64,000 nt of DNA. It comes from Acidovorax sp. YS12 (GTDB lineage: Bacteria > Pseudomonadota > Gammaproteobacteria > Burkholderiales > Burkholderiaceae_C). The position numbers were made by a program, and so were the translations under genes. The stretch spans positions 4,305,501 through 4,369,500 of the forward strand of contig CP053915.1 in NCBI GenBank assembly GCA_021496925.1. The letters run 5' to 3'. Within the stretch, counting starts at the first letter, position 1. Every line of letters begins with the position of its first letter. Under the pieces are notes generated by a model. It was not told the origin of the DNA. It did not search any database and worked only from the letters and a program-made list of their open reading frames with translations. Shown here piece after piece: positions 1 to 8,564 of this stretch.

Positions 1-73
1 GTGCTTTTCTACCGCCTGGCTGCTACCTTAGCAGGGCTGCACGGCAGGGAAGGCGCGAACAATGCGGTTGCCG

Positions 74-94
74 GGGTGCTTTTCACCCCGGTGC
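74..94. terminator. Hairpin downstream of asd
   Basis: A short inverted repeat (CCGGGGTG, loop TTTT, then CACCCCGG) lies about 10 bases beyond the asd stop codon. It has no clear T-run, so it may be a weak terminator or an mRNA 3'-end stabiliser. The rest of positions 1-104 shows no supportable gene. Confidence 0.4.
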
Positions 95-104
95 CGCACG
101 GCCG

Positions 105-1217
105 TCAGGCGCCGAGCAGGATGCGCAGCATGCGGCGCAGCGGCTCGGCGGCGCCCCACAGCAGCTGGTCGCCGATCACGAAGGCCGATACGTATTCCGG
201 CCCCATGTTCAGCTTGCGCACGCGGCCCACGCCGACTTCCAGGCCGCCGGTGATGGCGGCGGGCGTCAGCTCCTTCACGGTGAGGGTGCGCTCGTTGGCG
301 ACGAACTTCACCCAGGGGTTGCCGCTCTGGATGAGGGCTTCGATCTCGGCCAGGGGCAGGTCCTTCTTGAGCTTGAGCGTCAGCGCCAGGCTGTGGCAGC
401 GCATGGCGCCGATGCGCACGCACAGGCCGTCCACCGGGATGGTGGCCTCGGTGCCCAGGATCTTGTTGACCTCGGCCTGGCCTTTCCATTCTTCCTTGGA
501 CTGGCCGTTGTCGAGCTGCGCGTCGATCCAGGGGATCAGGCCGCCCGCGAGGGGCGCGCCGAAGAACTCGGTCGGCACGTCCTCGCGGATGGTCTGGGCC
601 ACCTTGCGGTCGATGTCGAGGATGGCGGAGGCGGGCGTGGCCAGTTCGCCGGCCACCGCGGCATGCACCACGCCCATGCCCTTGAGCAGCTCGCGCATGT
701 GGTTGGCGCCGCCGCCCGATGCTGCCTGGTAGGTCATGGAGCTGACCCATTCCACCAGGCCGGCCTTGAACAGCCCGCCCAGGCCCATCAGCAGGATGGA
801 GTTGGTGCAGTTGCCGCCGATCCAGTTCCTGCCGCCAGCGGCCAGCTTGGCCTTGATCAGGCCTTCGTTGACCGGGTCGAGCACGATGACGGCATCGCTT
901 TCCATGCGCAGCGACGACGCGGCGTCGATCCAGTGGCCGTTCCAGCCCGCGGCGCGGATTTGGGGGAAGACTTCCTTGGTGTAGTCGCCGCCCTGGCAGG
1001 TGATGATGATGTCGCACTTGGACAGCTCGGCGATGTCGTTGGCATCCTTGAGCTGGGTGTGGACCGTGGCCATGGCGGGCGCCTTGCCGCCGGCGTTGGA
1101 GGTGGAGAAGAAGACCGGCTCGATCAGCGCGAAGTCGCCTTCGGCCTGCATGCGGTCCATCAGCACGGAACCGACCATGCCGCGCCAGCCGACCAGACCT
1201 ACCAATTGCTTGCTCAT
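105..1217 (-). CDS. asd: Aspartate-semialdehyde dehydrogenase
   Basis: NADPH-dependent enzyme that reduces aspartyl phosphate to aspartate semialdehyde, the branch point to lysine/diaminopimelate, threonine and methionine; cytoplasmic. The 370-aa length matches the enterobacterial-type Asd. The N-terminal dinucleotide-binding segment GLVGWRGMVGSVLM (residues 7-20) is characteristic, and the catalytic cysteine is C137 in GGNCTNS. The start gives MSKQLVGLVGW, normal for the family. Its 3' side is near the window edge. Upstream is a non-coding stretch of about 350 bases that should hold its promoter. Confidence 0.97.
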   Translation of the reverse strand: MSKQLVGLVGWRGMVGSVLMDRMQAEGDFALIEPVFFSTSNAGGKAPAMATVHTQLKDANDIAELSKCDIIITCQGGDYTKEVFPQIRAAGWNGHWIDAASSLRMESDAVIVLDPVNEGLIKAKLAAGGRNWIGGNCTNSILLMGLGGLFKAGLVEWVSSMTYQAASGGGANHMRELLKGMGVVHAAVAGELATPASAILDIDRKVAQTIREDVPTEFFGAPLAGGLIPWIDAQLDNGQSKEEWKGQAEVNKILGTEATIPVDGLCVRIGAMRCHSLALTLKLKKDLPLAEIEALIQSGNPWVKFVANERTLTVKELTPAAITGGLEVGVGRVRKLNMGPEYVSAFVIGDQLLWGAAEPLRRMLRILLGA

Positions 1218-1469
1218 TTCAATCGCCCTTTCAAGTTAAAAACAGTGCGCACCCGACCGGTGGCTGCTTTTCTTCGCCCCCGGCTCGTCTGGCCAGGGAG
1301 GGCGCACGACGATACCGGAGCTGGATCAGCCCTTAATGGTCGTGGTTTTGGTGGTGATTGCGCGCGCAGCCTTGCATGCCGTGGCGGCAGAGGCGGTGTT
1401 CAGGGCGAACGGGCGGGCGGCAAACATAGCCGCGCATTGTAGCGGAATGCGTTGCCGCCGCGGCGCCTC

Positions 1470-1574
1470 ATACGGGTTTGCCTTCAACCGTATAACTAGG
1501 CGGGAAGCCGCAGACAGTGCTGTAGCACGGCAAGGCGAACCAACGACGTTAGACGGTTGAAGGCAAATCCGTAT
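1470..1574. repeat. Palindromic element with 22-bp terminal inverted repeats
   Basis: The arms at 1470-1491 and 1553-1574 are inverted copies of each other with one mismatch. Between them is a structured core that starts near GTATAACTAGG and ends in CGACGTTAGAC, with a central small hairpin GTGCT-GT-AGCAC. The right arm abuts and overlaps the stop codon of the SDR gene. The layout fits a non-autonomous palindromic extragenic element (REP/MITE-like). I recall similar sequences in other proteobacterial genomes but cannot check this here. The rest of the 1218-1573 gap shows no convincing gene and probably carries the asd promoter. Confidence 0.7.
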
Positions 1575-2344
1575 CAGCCCCTTTGCACCGATACGCCGCC
1601 ATCCACCAGCATGGCCGTGCCGGTGACGAACGAGGCGGCATCGGACGCCAGGTACAGCGCGGCCCGGGCGATTTCCTCCGGCTTGGCCAGGCGCTTGAGC
1701 GCGTGCAGCTGCGCCACCTGGGCCAGGGCTTCGGGCGTGGCGTTCATGGCGTGGGCCATGGGGGTGAGCGTGCCGCCGGGCAGCAGGGCGTTGACGCGCA
1801 CGCCGTGCGCCCCGAACTCCGTGGCCAAGGCCTGGGTGAGCCCGACCAGCCCGGCCTTGCTGGCCGCGTAGGCCGCCGTGCCTGGGAACGCCGCGGTATG
1901 GCCGACGAAGGTGGATGTGAAGATGACCGAGCCGCCGCCGCGCGCGCGCATCGCCGGGATCTGGTGCTTGGCGCCCAGGAAGGCGCTGGTGAGGTTGGTG
2001 TCCAGCGTGTCTTGCCAGGCCGCGAGCGGCACGCCGGGCGTGGGCTGCAGCGGCCCCATGGTGCCGGCGTTGTTGAAGGCCACGTCGAGGCCGCCGAAGC
2101 GCGCCACGGCCGTGGCCACGAGCGCCTGGGCGTAGGCCTCGTCGCGCACGTCGCCCGCCACGGCGGCGGCACGGCCGCCCTGTTGGGCGATGGCCGCGGC
2201 GAGCTGGTCGAGCTCCGCCTGGCGGCGCGCACCGACGACGACGGCCGCGCCCGCCTGGGCGAAAAGCAGGGCGGCGGCGCGCCCGATGCCGGAGCTCGCG
2301 CCGGTGACGATGGCGACGCGGTTGTGCAGGGAAAGGGGGGACAT
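1574..2344 (-). CDS. SDR-family NAD(P)-dependent oxidoreductase
   Basis: A 256-aa classical short-chain dehydrogenase/reductase. It shows the cofactor motif TGASSGIG near the N-terminus, NNAG at the fourth strand, and the catalytic YxxxK as YAASK with a serine upstream. The start at 2344 (MSPLSLHNRVAIVTGASSG) was chosen because an AAGGAG ribosome-binding site sits just upstream and the family normally begins here; an in-frame start 33 codons further upstream lacks such support. The substrate cannot be read from sequence. The stop codon lies at the edge of the palindromic element at 1470-1574. Confidence 0.9.
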   Translation of the reverse strand: MSPLSLHNRVAIVTGASSGIGRAAALLFAQAGAAVVVGARRQAELDQLAAAIAQQGGRAAAVAGDVRDEAYAQALVATAVARFGGLDVAFNNAGTMGPLQPTPGVPLAAWQDTLDTNLTSAFLGAKHQIPAMRARGGGSVIFTSTFVGHTAAFPGTAAYAASKAGLVGLTQALATEFGAHGVRVNALLPGGTLTPMAHAMNATPEALAQVAQLHALKRLAKPEEIARAALYLASDAASFVTGTAMLVDGGVSVQRG

Positions 2345-2439
2345 CAAGACTCCTTGAAGGGGGTTGAAAGCCCAGGAGTCTCGGGTGCGCGGGCGCGCGT
2401 GTCTGGCTGGTTCCGGACCTGTGAAGGGGCGGCGCGGCG

Positions 2440-2477
2440 CCACGCAAAAGCGGCCCCGCGGGGCCGCCTTTGCGTGG
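2440..2477. terminator. Long dyad between leuB and the SDR gene
   Basis: A near-perfect inverted repeat (arms 2440-2457 and 2460-2477, CCACGCAAA...TTTGCGTGG around a GC-rich core) lies 12 bases past the leuB stop. It has no long T-run, but its position is right for ending the leuCDB transcript. Confidence 0.6.
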
Positions 2478-2489
2478 GCGGGGGGCAGG

Positions 2490-3563
<1,074 letters not shown>

Positions 3564-3581
3564 GGTGCTTCCTTTTCAAAT

Positions 3582-3658
3582 TTGATAGCTGCTTGCGCTC
3601 GCCAGCATTGGTTTTCAATATGAAACAACCTTGAAATCCTTTGCTGGCGAGCGCCAGG
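3582..3658. repeat. Dispersed ATAGCTGCTTGCGCT repeat, copy between leuD and leuB
   Basis: Contains GATAGCTGCTTGCGCTCGCC and a perfect 13-bp inverted repeat (3595-3607 with 3642-3654). It is a member of the repeat family scattered through this window. Being transcribed inside the leu cluster, it would form a stem-loop in the leuD-leuB mRNA. Confidence 0.8.
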
Positions 3659-3678
3659 CGCTCACTTTTTTTAGTGCA

Positions 3679-4335
3679 TCAGCCCTGTGCCATGGTGTGC
3701 GCCAGCCAGGGCTTGGTGGCCAAGCGGTGCGCCTCGAAGGCGGCGATCTTGTCCTTGTGGCGCAGCGTCAGGCCGATGTCGTCGAAACCGTTCAGCAGGC
3801 AGTACTTGCGGAACGGGATCACGTCGAACGGGATTTCCTCGCCCTGCGGACGCACGATCACCTGGCGTTCCAGGTCGACGGTGAGTTCGTAGCCGGGGAA
3901 GGCCGCCACCTCGTTGAAAAGCTGGTCCACCGTGGCCTCGGGCAGCACGATGGGCAGCAGCCCGTTCTTGAAGCAGTTGTTGAAGAAGATGTCGGCGAAG
4001 CTCGGCGCGATGATGGCGCGGAAGCCGTACTGCTCCAGCGCCCAGGGCGCGTGCTCGCGGCTGGAGCCGCAGCCGAAGTTCTTGCGCGCCACCAGCACGC
4101 TCGCGCCCTGGTAGCGCGGCTGGTTCAGCACGAAGCCGGGGTTGGGCTTGCGCGCGCTCTCGGGCACGCCGGGCTGGCCCGGCTGGTCCAGGTAGCGCCA
4201 TTCGTCGAACAGGTTGGGGCCGAAGCCGGTCTTCTTGATCGACTTGAGGAACTGCTTGGGGATGATGGCGTCGGTATCGACGTTCTCGCGGTCCATGGGG
4301 GCCACCAGGCCCTTGTGCACGGTGAATTTCTGCAT
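3679..4335 (-). CDS. leuD: 3-isopropylmalate dehydratase small subunit
   Basis: Small (swivel-domain) subunit of isopropylmalate isomerase, which converts 2- to 3-isopropylmalate with LeuC. It is 218 aa, starting MQKFTVHKGLVAPMDRENVD. Typical segments are IIPKQFLKSI, the GCGSSREHAPWAL signature and SFADIFFNNCFKNG. Eleven bases separate it from the leuC stop upstream, so the two subunits are co-translated. Confidence 0.97.
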   Translation of the reverse strand: MQKFTVHKGLVAPMDRENVDTDAIIPKQFLKSIKKTGFGPNLFDEWRYLDQPGQPGVPESARKPNPGFVLNQPRYQGASVLVARKNFGCGSSREHAPWALEQYGFRAIIAPSFADIFFNNCFKNGLLPIVLPEATVDQLFNEVAAFPGYELTVDLERQVIVRPQGEEIPFDVIPFRKYCLLNGFDDIGLTLRHKDKIAAFEAHRLATKPWLAHTMAQG

Positions 4336-4346
4336 GGCGTGTTTCC

Positions 4347-5768
4347 TCAGGCGAATTTGCGGATGTCCACGAAGTGGCCGTGGATGGCCGCCGCCGCGGC
4401 CATGGCCGGGCTGACCAGGTGCGTGCGCCCGCCCGCGCCCTGGCGGCCTTCGAAGTTGCGGTTGCTGGTGGAGGCGCAGCGCTCGCCGGGCTCCAGGCGG
4501 TCGGCGTTCATGGCCAGGCACATGGAGCAGCCGGGCTCGCGCCACTCGAAGCCCGCGGCCTTGAAGATCTGGTCCAGCCCCTCGCGTTCGGCCTGGTCCT
4601 TCACCAGGCCCGAGCCGGGCACCACCAGCGCCTGCTTGATGTTCCTGGCCACCTTCTGGCCCAGCTTCTTGACCACGGCGGCGGCCTCGCGCATGTCCTC
4701 GATGCGGCTGTTGGTGCACGAGCCGATGAACACCTTGTCCACGAAGATGTCGTTCAGCGGCTTGCCCGGCTCCAGCGCCATGTAGGTCAGCGCGCGCTCC
4801 ATGGCGCCGCGCTTGTTGGCGTCCTTTTCCTTGTCGGGGTCGGGCACGGTGGCGTCCACGCCCACCACCATCTCGGGGCTGGTGCCCCAGGTGACCTGGG
4901 GCACGATGTCCTCGGCGCGCAGTGTGACCACGGCGTCGAAGTGCGCGTCGGCGTCGGAGTGCAGCGTCTTCCAGTACGCCACGGCCTGCTCCCACTCCAC
5001 GCCGGTGGGCGCCAGCGGGCGGCCCTTGACGTACTCGATGGTCTTTTCGTCCACGGCCACCAGGCCGGCGCGCGCGCCGGCCTCGATGGCCATGTTGCAC
5101 ACCGTCATGCGGCCTTCCACCGACAGCGCGCGGATGGCGTCGCCCGCGAACTCGATGGTGTAGCCCGTGCCGCCGGCCGTGCCGATCTTGCCGATGATGG
5201 CCAGCACGATGTCCTTGGCCGTGATGCCGGGCGCCACCTTGCCATCGACCTGGATGCGCATGTTCCTGGCCTTCTTGGCCAGCAGCGTCTGCGTGGCCAT
5301 CACGTGCTCGACCTCGCTGGTGCCGATGCCGTGCGCCAGCGCGCCGAAGGCGCCGTGCGTGGAAGTGTGCGAGTCGCCGCAGACCACGGTCATGCCGGGC
5401 AGCGTGGCGCCGTTTTCCGGGCCGATGACGTGCACGATGCCCTGGCGCTTGCTCATGAACGGGAAGAAGGCGGCCGCGCCCACTTCGGCGATGTTCTTGT
5501 CCAGCGTGGTGATCTGCTCCTTGCTGATCGGGTCGGCGATGCCGTCGTAGCCCAGCTCCCAGCCCGTGGTGGGCGTGTTGTGGTCGGCCGTGGCCACGAT
5601 GGAGCTGACGCGCCACACCTTGCGGCCCGCCTCGCGCAGGCCCTCGAAGGCCTGCGGGCTGGTCACCTCGTGCACCAGGTGGCGGTCGATGTAGAGCACG
5701 GCGGTGCCGTCCTCCTCGGTGTGGACGACGTGCTCGTCGAAGATCTTGTCGTACAGGGTGCGTCCCAT
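4347..5768 (-). CDS. leuC: 3-isopropylmalate dehydratase large subunit
   Basis: Aconitase-family 473-aa catalytic subunit of isopropylmalate isomerase. Its [4Fe-4S] cluster cysteines are visible in FIGSCTNSRIEDM and in EPGCSMCLAMN. It starts MGRTLYDKIFDEHVV. It is first of the structural leu genes, 19 bases downstream of a LysR-type regulator on the same strand, and directly followed by leuD. Confidence 0.97.
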   Translation of the reverse strand: MGRTLYDKIFDEHVVHTEEDGTAVLYIDRHLVHEVTSPQAFEGLREAGRKVWRVSSIVATADHNTPTTGWELGYDGIADPISKEQITTLDKNIAEVGAAAFFPFMSKRQGIVHVIGPENGATLPGMTVVCGDSHTSTHGAFGALAHGIGTSEVEHVMATQTLLAKKARNMRIQVDGKVAPGITAKDIVLAIIGKIGTAGGTGYTIEFAGDAIRALSVEGRMTVCNMAIEAGARAGLVAVDEKTIEYVKGRPLAPTGVEWEQAVAYWKTLHSDADAHFDAVVTLRAEDIVPQVTWGTSPEMVVGVDATVPDPDKEKDANKRGAMERALTYMALEPGKPLNDIFVDKVFIGSCTNSRIEDMREAAAVVKKLGQKVARNIKQALVVPGSGLVKDQAEREGLDQIFKAAGFEWREPGCSMCLAMNADRLEPGERCASTSNRNFEGRQGAGGRTHLVSPAMAAAAAIHGHFVDIRKFA

Positions 5769-5787
5769 GGCAGTCTCGCTTCGTCTT

Positions 5788-6723
5788 TCAGGTGGGGGTG
5801 GAAATTGTAGGATTGGCGAGGTGTTCGACCAGCAGCCGCGCGGTGACGGGCAGGGTGTCGAAGTCGCGCGCCACCAGGCGCAGCTCGCGCCGTGCCCAGG
5901 GCGCCTGCAGCGGCACGGCCGCGAGCCGGCCCACGCCGCGCATCAGCGCGAAGGCGCGGTCGGGCAGCAGGCCCACGCCCAGGCCGTTGTCGATCATGCG
6001 GCACATGGCGTCCAGGCTGGTGACCTGGATGCGCTGGCGCAGCGGCCGTCCGGCCTGCGCGGCGGCCTGGTGCATGGCCAGGCTGATGCTGCTGCCGGCG
6101 TGCAGGCCGACGATGTCCCAGTCCAGCACTTCTTCGAATTCGATAGCTGTCCGCGCAGACAGGGCGTGCGTTTGCGGCACGACCAGCACCAGATGGTCGC
6201 TGCGGTAGGGGCGGCTTTGCAGGGTGCTGCCATGGCTGGTGGCGGGCATGTTGCACAGCCCCAGGTCGGCCGCGCCTTCCTGCACCGCGTGCAGCACGGC
6301 GGGGCTCAGGTGCTCCTGCAGGTCGATCTTGATCTGGCTGTGCACGCGCGCGAAGGCGCCCAGGTCTTCGGGCAGAAACTGCACGATGGCGGAAATGTTG
6401 GCGTGCATGCGCACATGGCCGCGCACGCCGCCGGCGTATTCGCTCAGCTCGCCCTGCATGCGCTCCAGCCCGAACAGCACGGTGCGCGCATGGTGCAGCA
6501 GGCTTTCCCCGGCGGGGGTGAGCGTTACGCCCCGGCTGTGGCGGTACAGCAGCGCCGTGCCCATAGCGGCCTCCAGGTCCGACAGGCGCTTGCTCACGGC
6601 GGACGCCGCGATGAACTCACGCTCGGCCGCGCGGCCGATGCTGCCCAGTTCGCAGACGGCCACGAACAATTGCAGCGAGGTGAGGTCGATGCGGCGCGCG
6701 AAACTGCGCTCGGAGCTTTTCAT
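5788..6723 (-). CDS. LysR-family transcriptional regulator upstream of leuCDB
   Basis: LysR-type activator/repressor, 311 aa from the ATG at 6723 (an in-frame ATG at 6792 would add 23 residues). The winged-helix DNA-binding region is at residues 10-70 (LTSLQLFVAVCELGSIGRAA...AASAVSKRLSDLE), followed by a LysR substrate-binding domain. It sits on the same strand 19 bases before leuC, so it may be co-transcribed and control leucine genes; this is inference from position. Codons for a FEFDTAIE-like stretch (about 6140-6166) coincide with a degenerate copy of the dispersed repeat. Confidence 0.9.
   Translation of the reverse strand: MKSSERSFARRIDLTSLQLFVAVCELGSIGRAAEREFIAASAVSKRLSDLEAAMGTALLYRHSRGVTLTPAGESLLHHARTVLFGLERMQGELSEYAGGVRGHVRMHANISAIVQFLPEDLGAFARVHSQIKIDLQEHLSPAVLHAVQEGAADLGLCNMPATSHGSTLQSRPYRSDHLVLVVPQTHALSARTAIEFEEVLDWDIVGLHAGSSISLAMHQAAAQAGRPLRQRIQVTSLDAMCRMIDNGLGVGLLPDRAFALMRGVGRLAAVPLQAPWARRELRLVARDFDTLPVTARLLVEHLANPTISTPT
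6140..6166. repeat. Degenerate dispersed repeat inside the LysR gene
   Basis: TTCGATAGCTGTCCGCGCAGAC resembles the start of the dispersed repeat and lies within coding sequence in frame. The match is short, so this may be a remnant or chance. Confidence 0.4.
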
Positions 6724-6840
6724 GGGGGCGTGTGATCTTCTCGTTTGGAGAAGGTTTTGCGCATTTTCCCATGATGATTCGGTCTTTGCCATCGTGATAT
6801 GCGATGGCGTGCCTCGCGGATCGGGCAGCCAGGGACGATA

Positions 6841-6876
6841 AAAAACCGCCAGGGCACGGATGCCGTGGCGGTTTTT
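6841..6876. terminator. Bidirectional terminator after rpmG
   Basis: AAAAACCGCCA and TGGCGGTTTTT form an 11-bp perfect stem around a 14-base loop, with runs of A and T on both flanks. It works as an intrinsic terminator for rpmB-rpmG on the minus strand and could also stop plus-strand transcripts. Confidence 0.85.
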
Positions 6877-6894
6877 GGCAGGAAGGGGCCGAAA

Positions 6895-7065
6895 TTACTT
6901 CAGCTTGGCTTCCTTGTACTCGACGTGCTTGCGCGCCTTGGGGTCGAACTTGATGATCGACATCTTCTCAGGCATCGTCTTCTTGTTCTTGGTGGTGGTG
7001 TAGAAGTGGCCGGTGTCAGCGGTAGACACCAGCTTGATCTTTTCGCGTCCGCCTTTTGCAGCCAT
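6895..7065 (-). CDS. rpmG: 50S ribosomal protein L33
   Basis: A 56-aa basic ribosomal protein, below the size often reported by ORF callers. The sequence begins MAAKGGREKIKLVSTADTGH and ends EYKEAKLK, matching the L33 family. An AAGGAG site precedes the ATG. It lies 22 bases downstream of rpmB, the usual bacterial pairing, and is followed by a terminator at 6841-6876. Confidence 0.97.
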   Translation of the reverse strand: MAAKGGREKIKLVSTADTGHFYTTTKNKKTMPEKMSIIKFDPKARKHVEYKEAKLK

Positions 7066-7087
7066 GTTGGTTCTCCTTCAGTGGAAA

Positions 7088-7321
7088 TTAAGCCTGGCCA
7101 CGGGCGCGCATGTCTGCGAGCACGGAGTCGATGCCGTTCTTGTCGATCAGACGCAGGGCAGCGCTGGAAACGCGCAGGCGCACCCAGCGGTTCTCGCTTT
7201 CCACCCAGAAACGACGGTACTGCAGGTTGGGCAGGAAACGGCGCTTGGTCTTGTTGTTGGCGTGGGAGACGTTGTTTCCCACCATGGGCTTCTTGCCCGT
7301 TACTTCACATACGCGTGCCAT
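7088..7321 (-). CDS. rpmB: 50S ribosomal protein L28
   Basis: A 77-aa ribosomal protein starting MARVCEVTGKKPMVGNNVSH, the typical L28 N-terminus, with FLPNLQYRRFWVESENRWVR in the middle. The start at 7321 was chosen over an in-frame ATG seven codons upstream because the family begins at MARVC and a GGAG motif precedes it. Heads the rpmB-rpmG pair. The 160-base gap to trxB should carry the promoter and contains a GC-rich hairpin at about 7455-7475. Confidence 0.97.
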   Translation of the reverse strand: MARVCEVTGKKPMVGNNVSHANNKTKRRFLPNLQYRRFWVESENRWVRLRVSSAALRLIDKNGIDSVLADMRARGQA

Positions 7322-7483
7322 CAGGACACTCCGATAGTTCACGGCTGCCCGCCCTGGTGGCCGGCAACCTCACCTCGCCAGTTGGAACGGGTGGCGGTAA
7401 CCCGGCTGCCGCGCCCGCCCCATCGGTGAGGATGTAGGGCGGAAATTCAGCAAAGCCGCGCATTATAGCGCGGCCGCCAGGAA

Positions 7484-8440
7484 TCACTCCTGCTGTTCCA
7501 GGAAGCGCTGCGCATCCAGCGCCGCCATGCACCCGGTGCCCGCGCTGGTGATGGCCTGGCGGTACACGTGGTCCTGCACGTCGCCCGCGGCGAACACGCC
7601 GGGCACGCTGGTCTGCGTGGCGAAGCCCTTGAGCCCGCCCTGGGTGACGATGTAGCCGTTTTCGAGCTGCAGCTGGCCCTGGAAGATCTCCGTGTTGGGC
7701 GCGTGGCCGATGGCGATGAAGCAGCCTTGCAGCGCCACGTCCTCGGTGCGGCCGTCCTGCGTGCTCTTGATGCGGATGCCGGTGACGCCGCTGGCGTCGC
7801 CCAGCACCTCGTCGAGCGTGAAGAAGGTCTTGAGCTCGATCTTGCCGGCGGCCACCTTCTCGTGCAGCTTGTCGATCAGGATGGGCTCGGCGCGGAACTT
7901 GTCGCGCCGGTGCACCAGCGTCACCTTGCGCGCGATGTTCGACAGGTACAGCGCTTCCTCCACGGCGGTGTTGCCGCCGCCGATCACGCACACGTCCTGG
8001 TCGCGGTAGAAGAAGCCGTCGCAGGTGGCGCAGGCCGAGACGCCGCGGCCCATGAAGGCCTCTTCCGACGGCAGGCCCAGGTACTTGGCCGAGGCGCCGG
8101 TGGCGACGATGAGCGCGTCGCAGGTGTAGGTGGCGCTGTCGCCGGTGAGGGTGAAGGGGCGCTTCGAGAGATCCACCTTGTTGATGTGGTCGAACACGAT
8201 CTGCGTCTTGAAGCGCTCGGCGTGCTCCAGGAAGCGCTGCATCAGCTCCGGCCCCTGCACGCCGGCCACGTCGGCGGGCCAGTTGTCCACCTCGGTGGTG
8301 GTGGTGAGCTGTCCGCCCTGCGCCATGCCGGTGATGAGCACCGGGTTCAGGTTGGCGCGCGCGGCGTAGATGGCAGCGGTGTAGCCGGCGGGGCCGGAGC
8401 CGAGGATGAGGACTTGGGCGTGTTGCGTGGTAGTGGCCAT
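7484..8440 (-). CDS. trxB: Thioredoxin reductase
   Basis: FAD/NADPH flavoenzyme that reduces thioredoxin; 318 aa from the ATG at 8440 (MATTTQHAQVLILGSGPAG). The FAD-binding motif is GSGPAGYTAA (residues 14-23), the redox-active cysteines are C137 and C140 in ACATCDG, and the NADPH-binding motif is VIGGGNTAVEEA. Transcribed divergently from ftsK across about 125 bases. Confidence 0.96.
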   Translation of the reverse strand: MATTTQHAQVLILGSGPAGYTAAIYAARANLNPVLITGMAQGGQLTTTTEVDNWPADVAGVQGPELMQRFLEHAERFKTQIVFDHINKVDLSKRPFTLTGDSATYTCDALIVATGASAKYLGLPSEEAFMGRGVSACATCDGFFYRDQDVCVIGGGNTAVEEALYLSNIARKVTLVHRRDKFRAEPILIDKLHEKVAAGKIELKTFFTLDEVLGDASGVTGIRIKSTQDGRTEDVALQGCFIAIGHAPNTEIFQGQLQLENGYIVTQGGLKGFATQTSVPGVFAAGDVQDHVYRQAITSAGTGCMAALDAQRFLEQQE

Positions 8441-8564
8441 GGTCGGTTTCTGAGGGCTGGGCCCCTGGGTGTCTGAGGGCAAACGCCGATTGTAGGGAGC
8501 ACCGCAGCCGCCCCGTTCTGTAACGGCTGTTCACCCCTGCTTCGGGTAAGCTTGCCCGCCTGCC

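Noticed and set aside
1..1442. Long plus-strand frames over asd
   Set aside because: They are antisense to a clear asd gene and arise from high GC codon bias.
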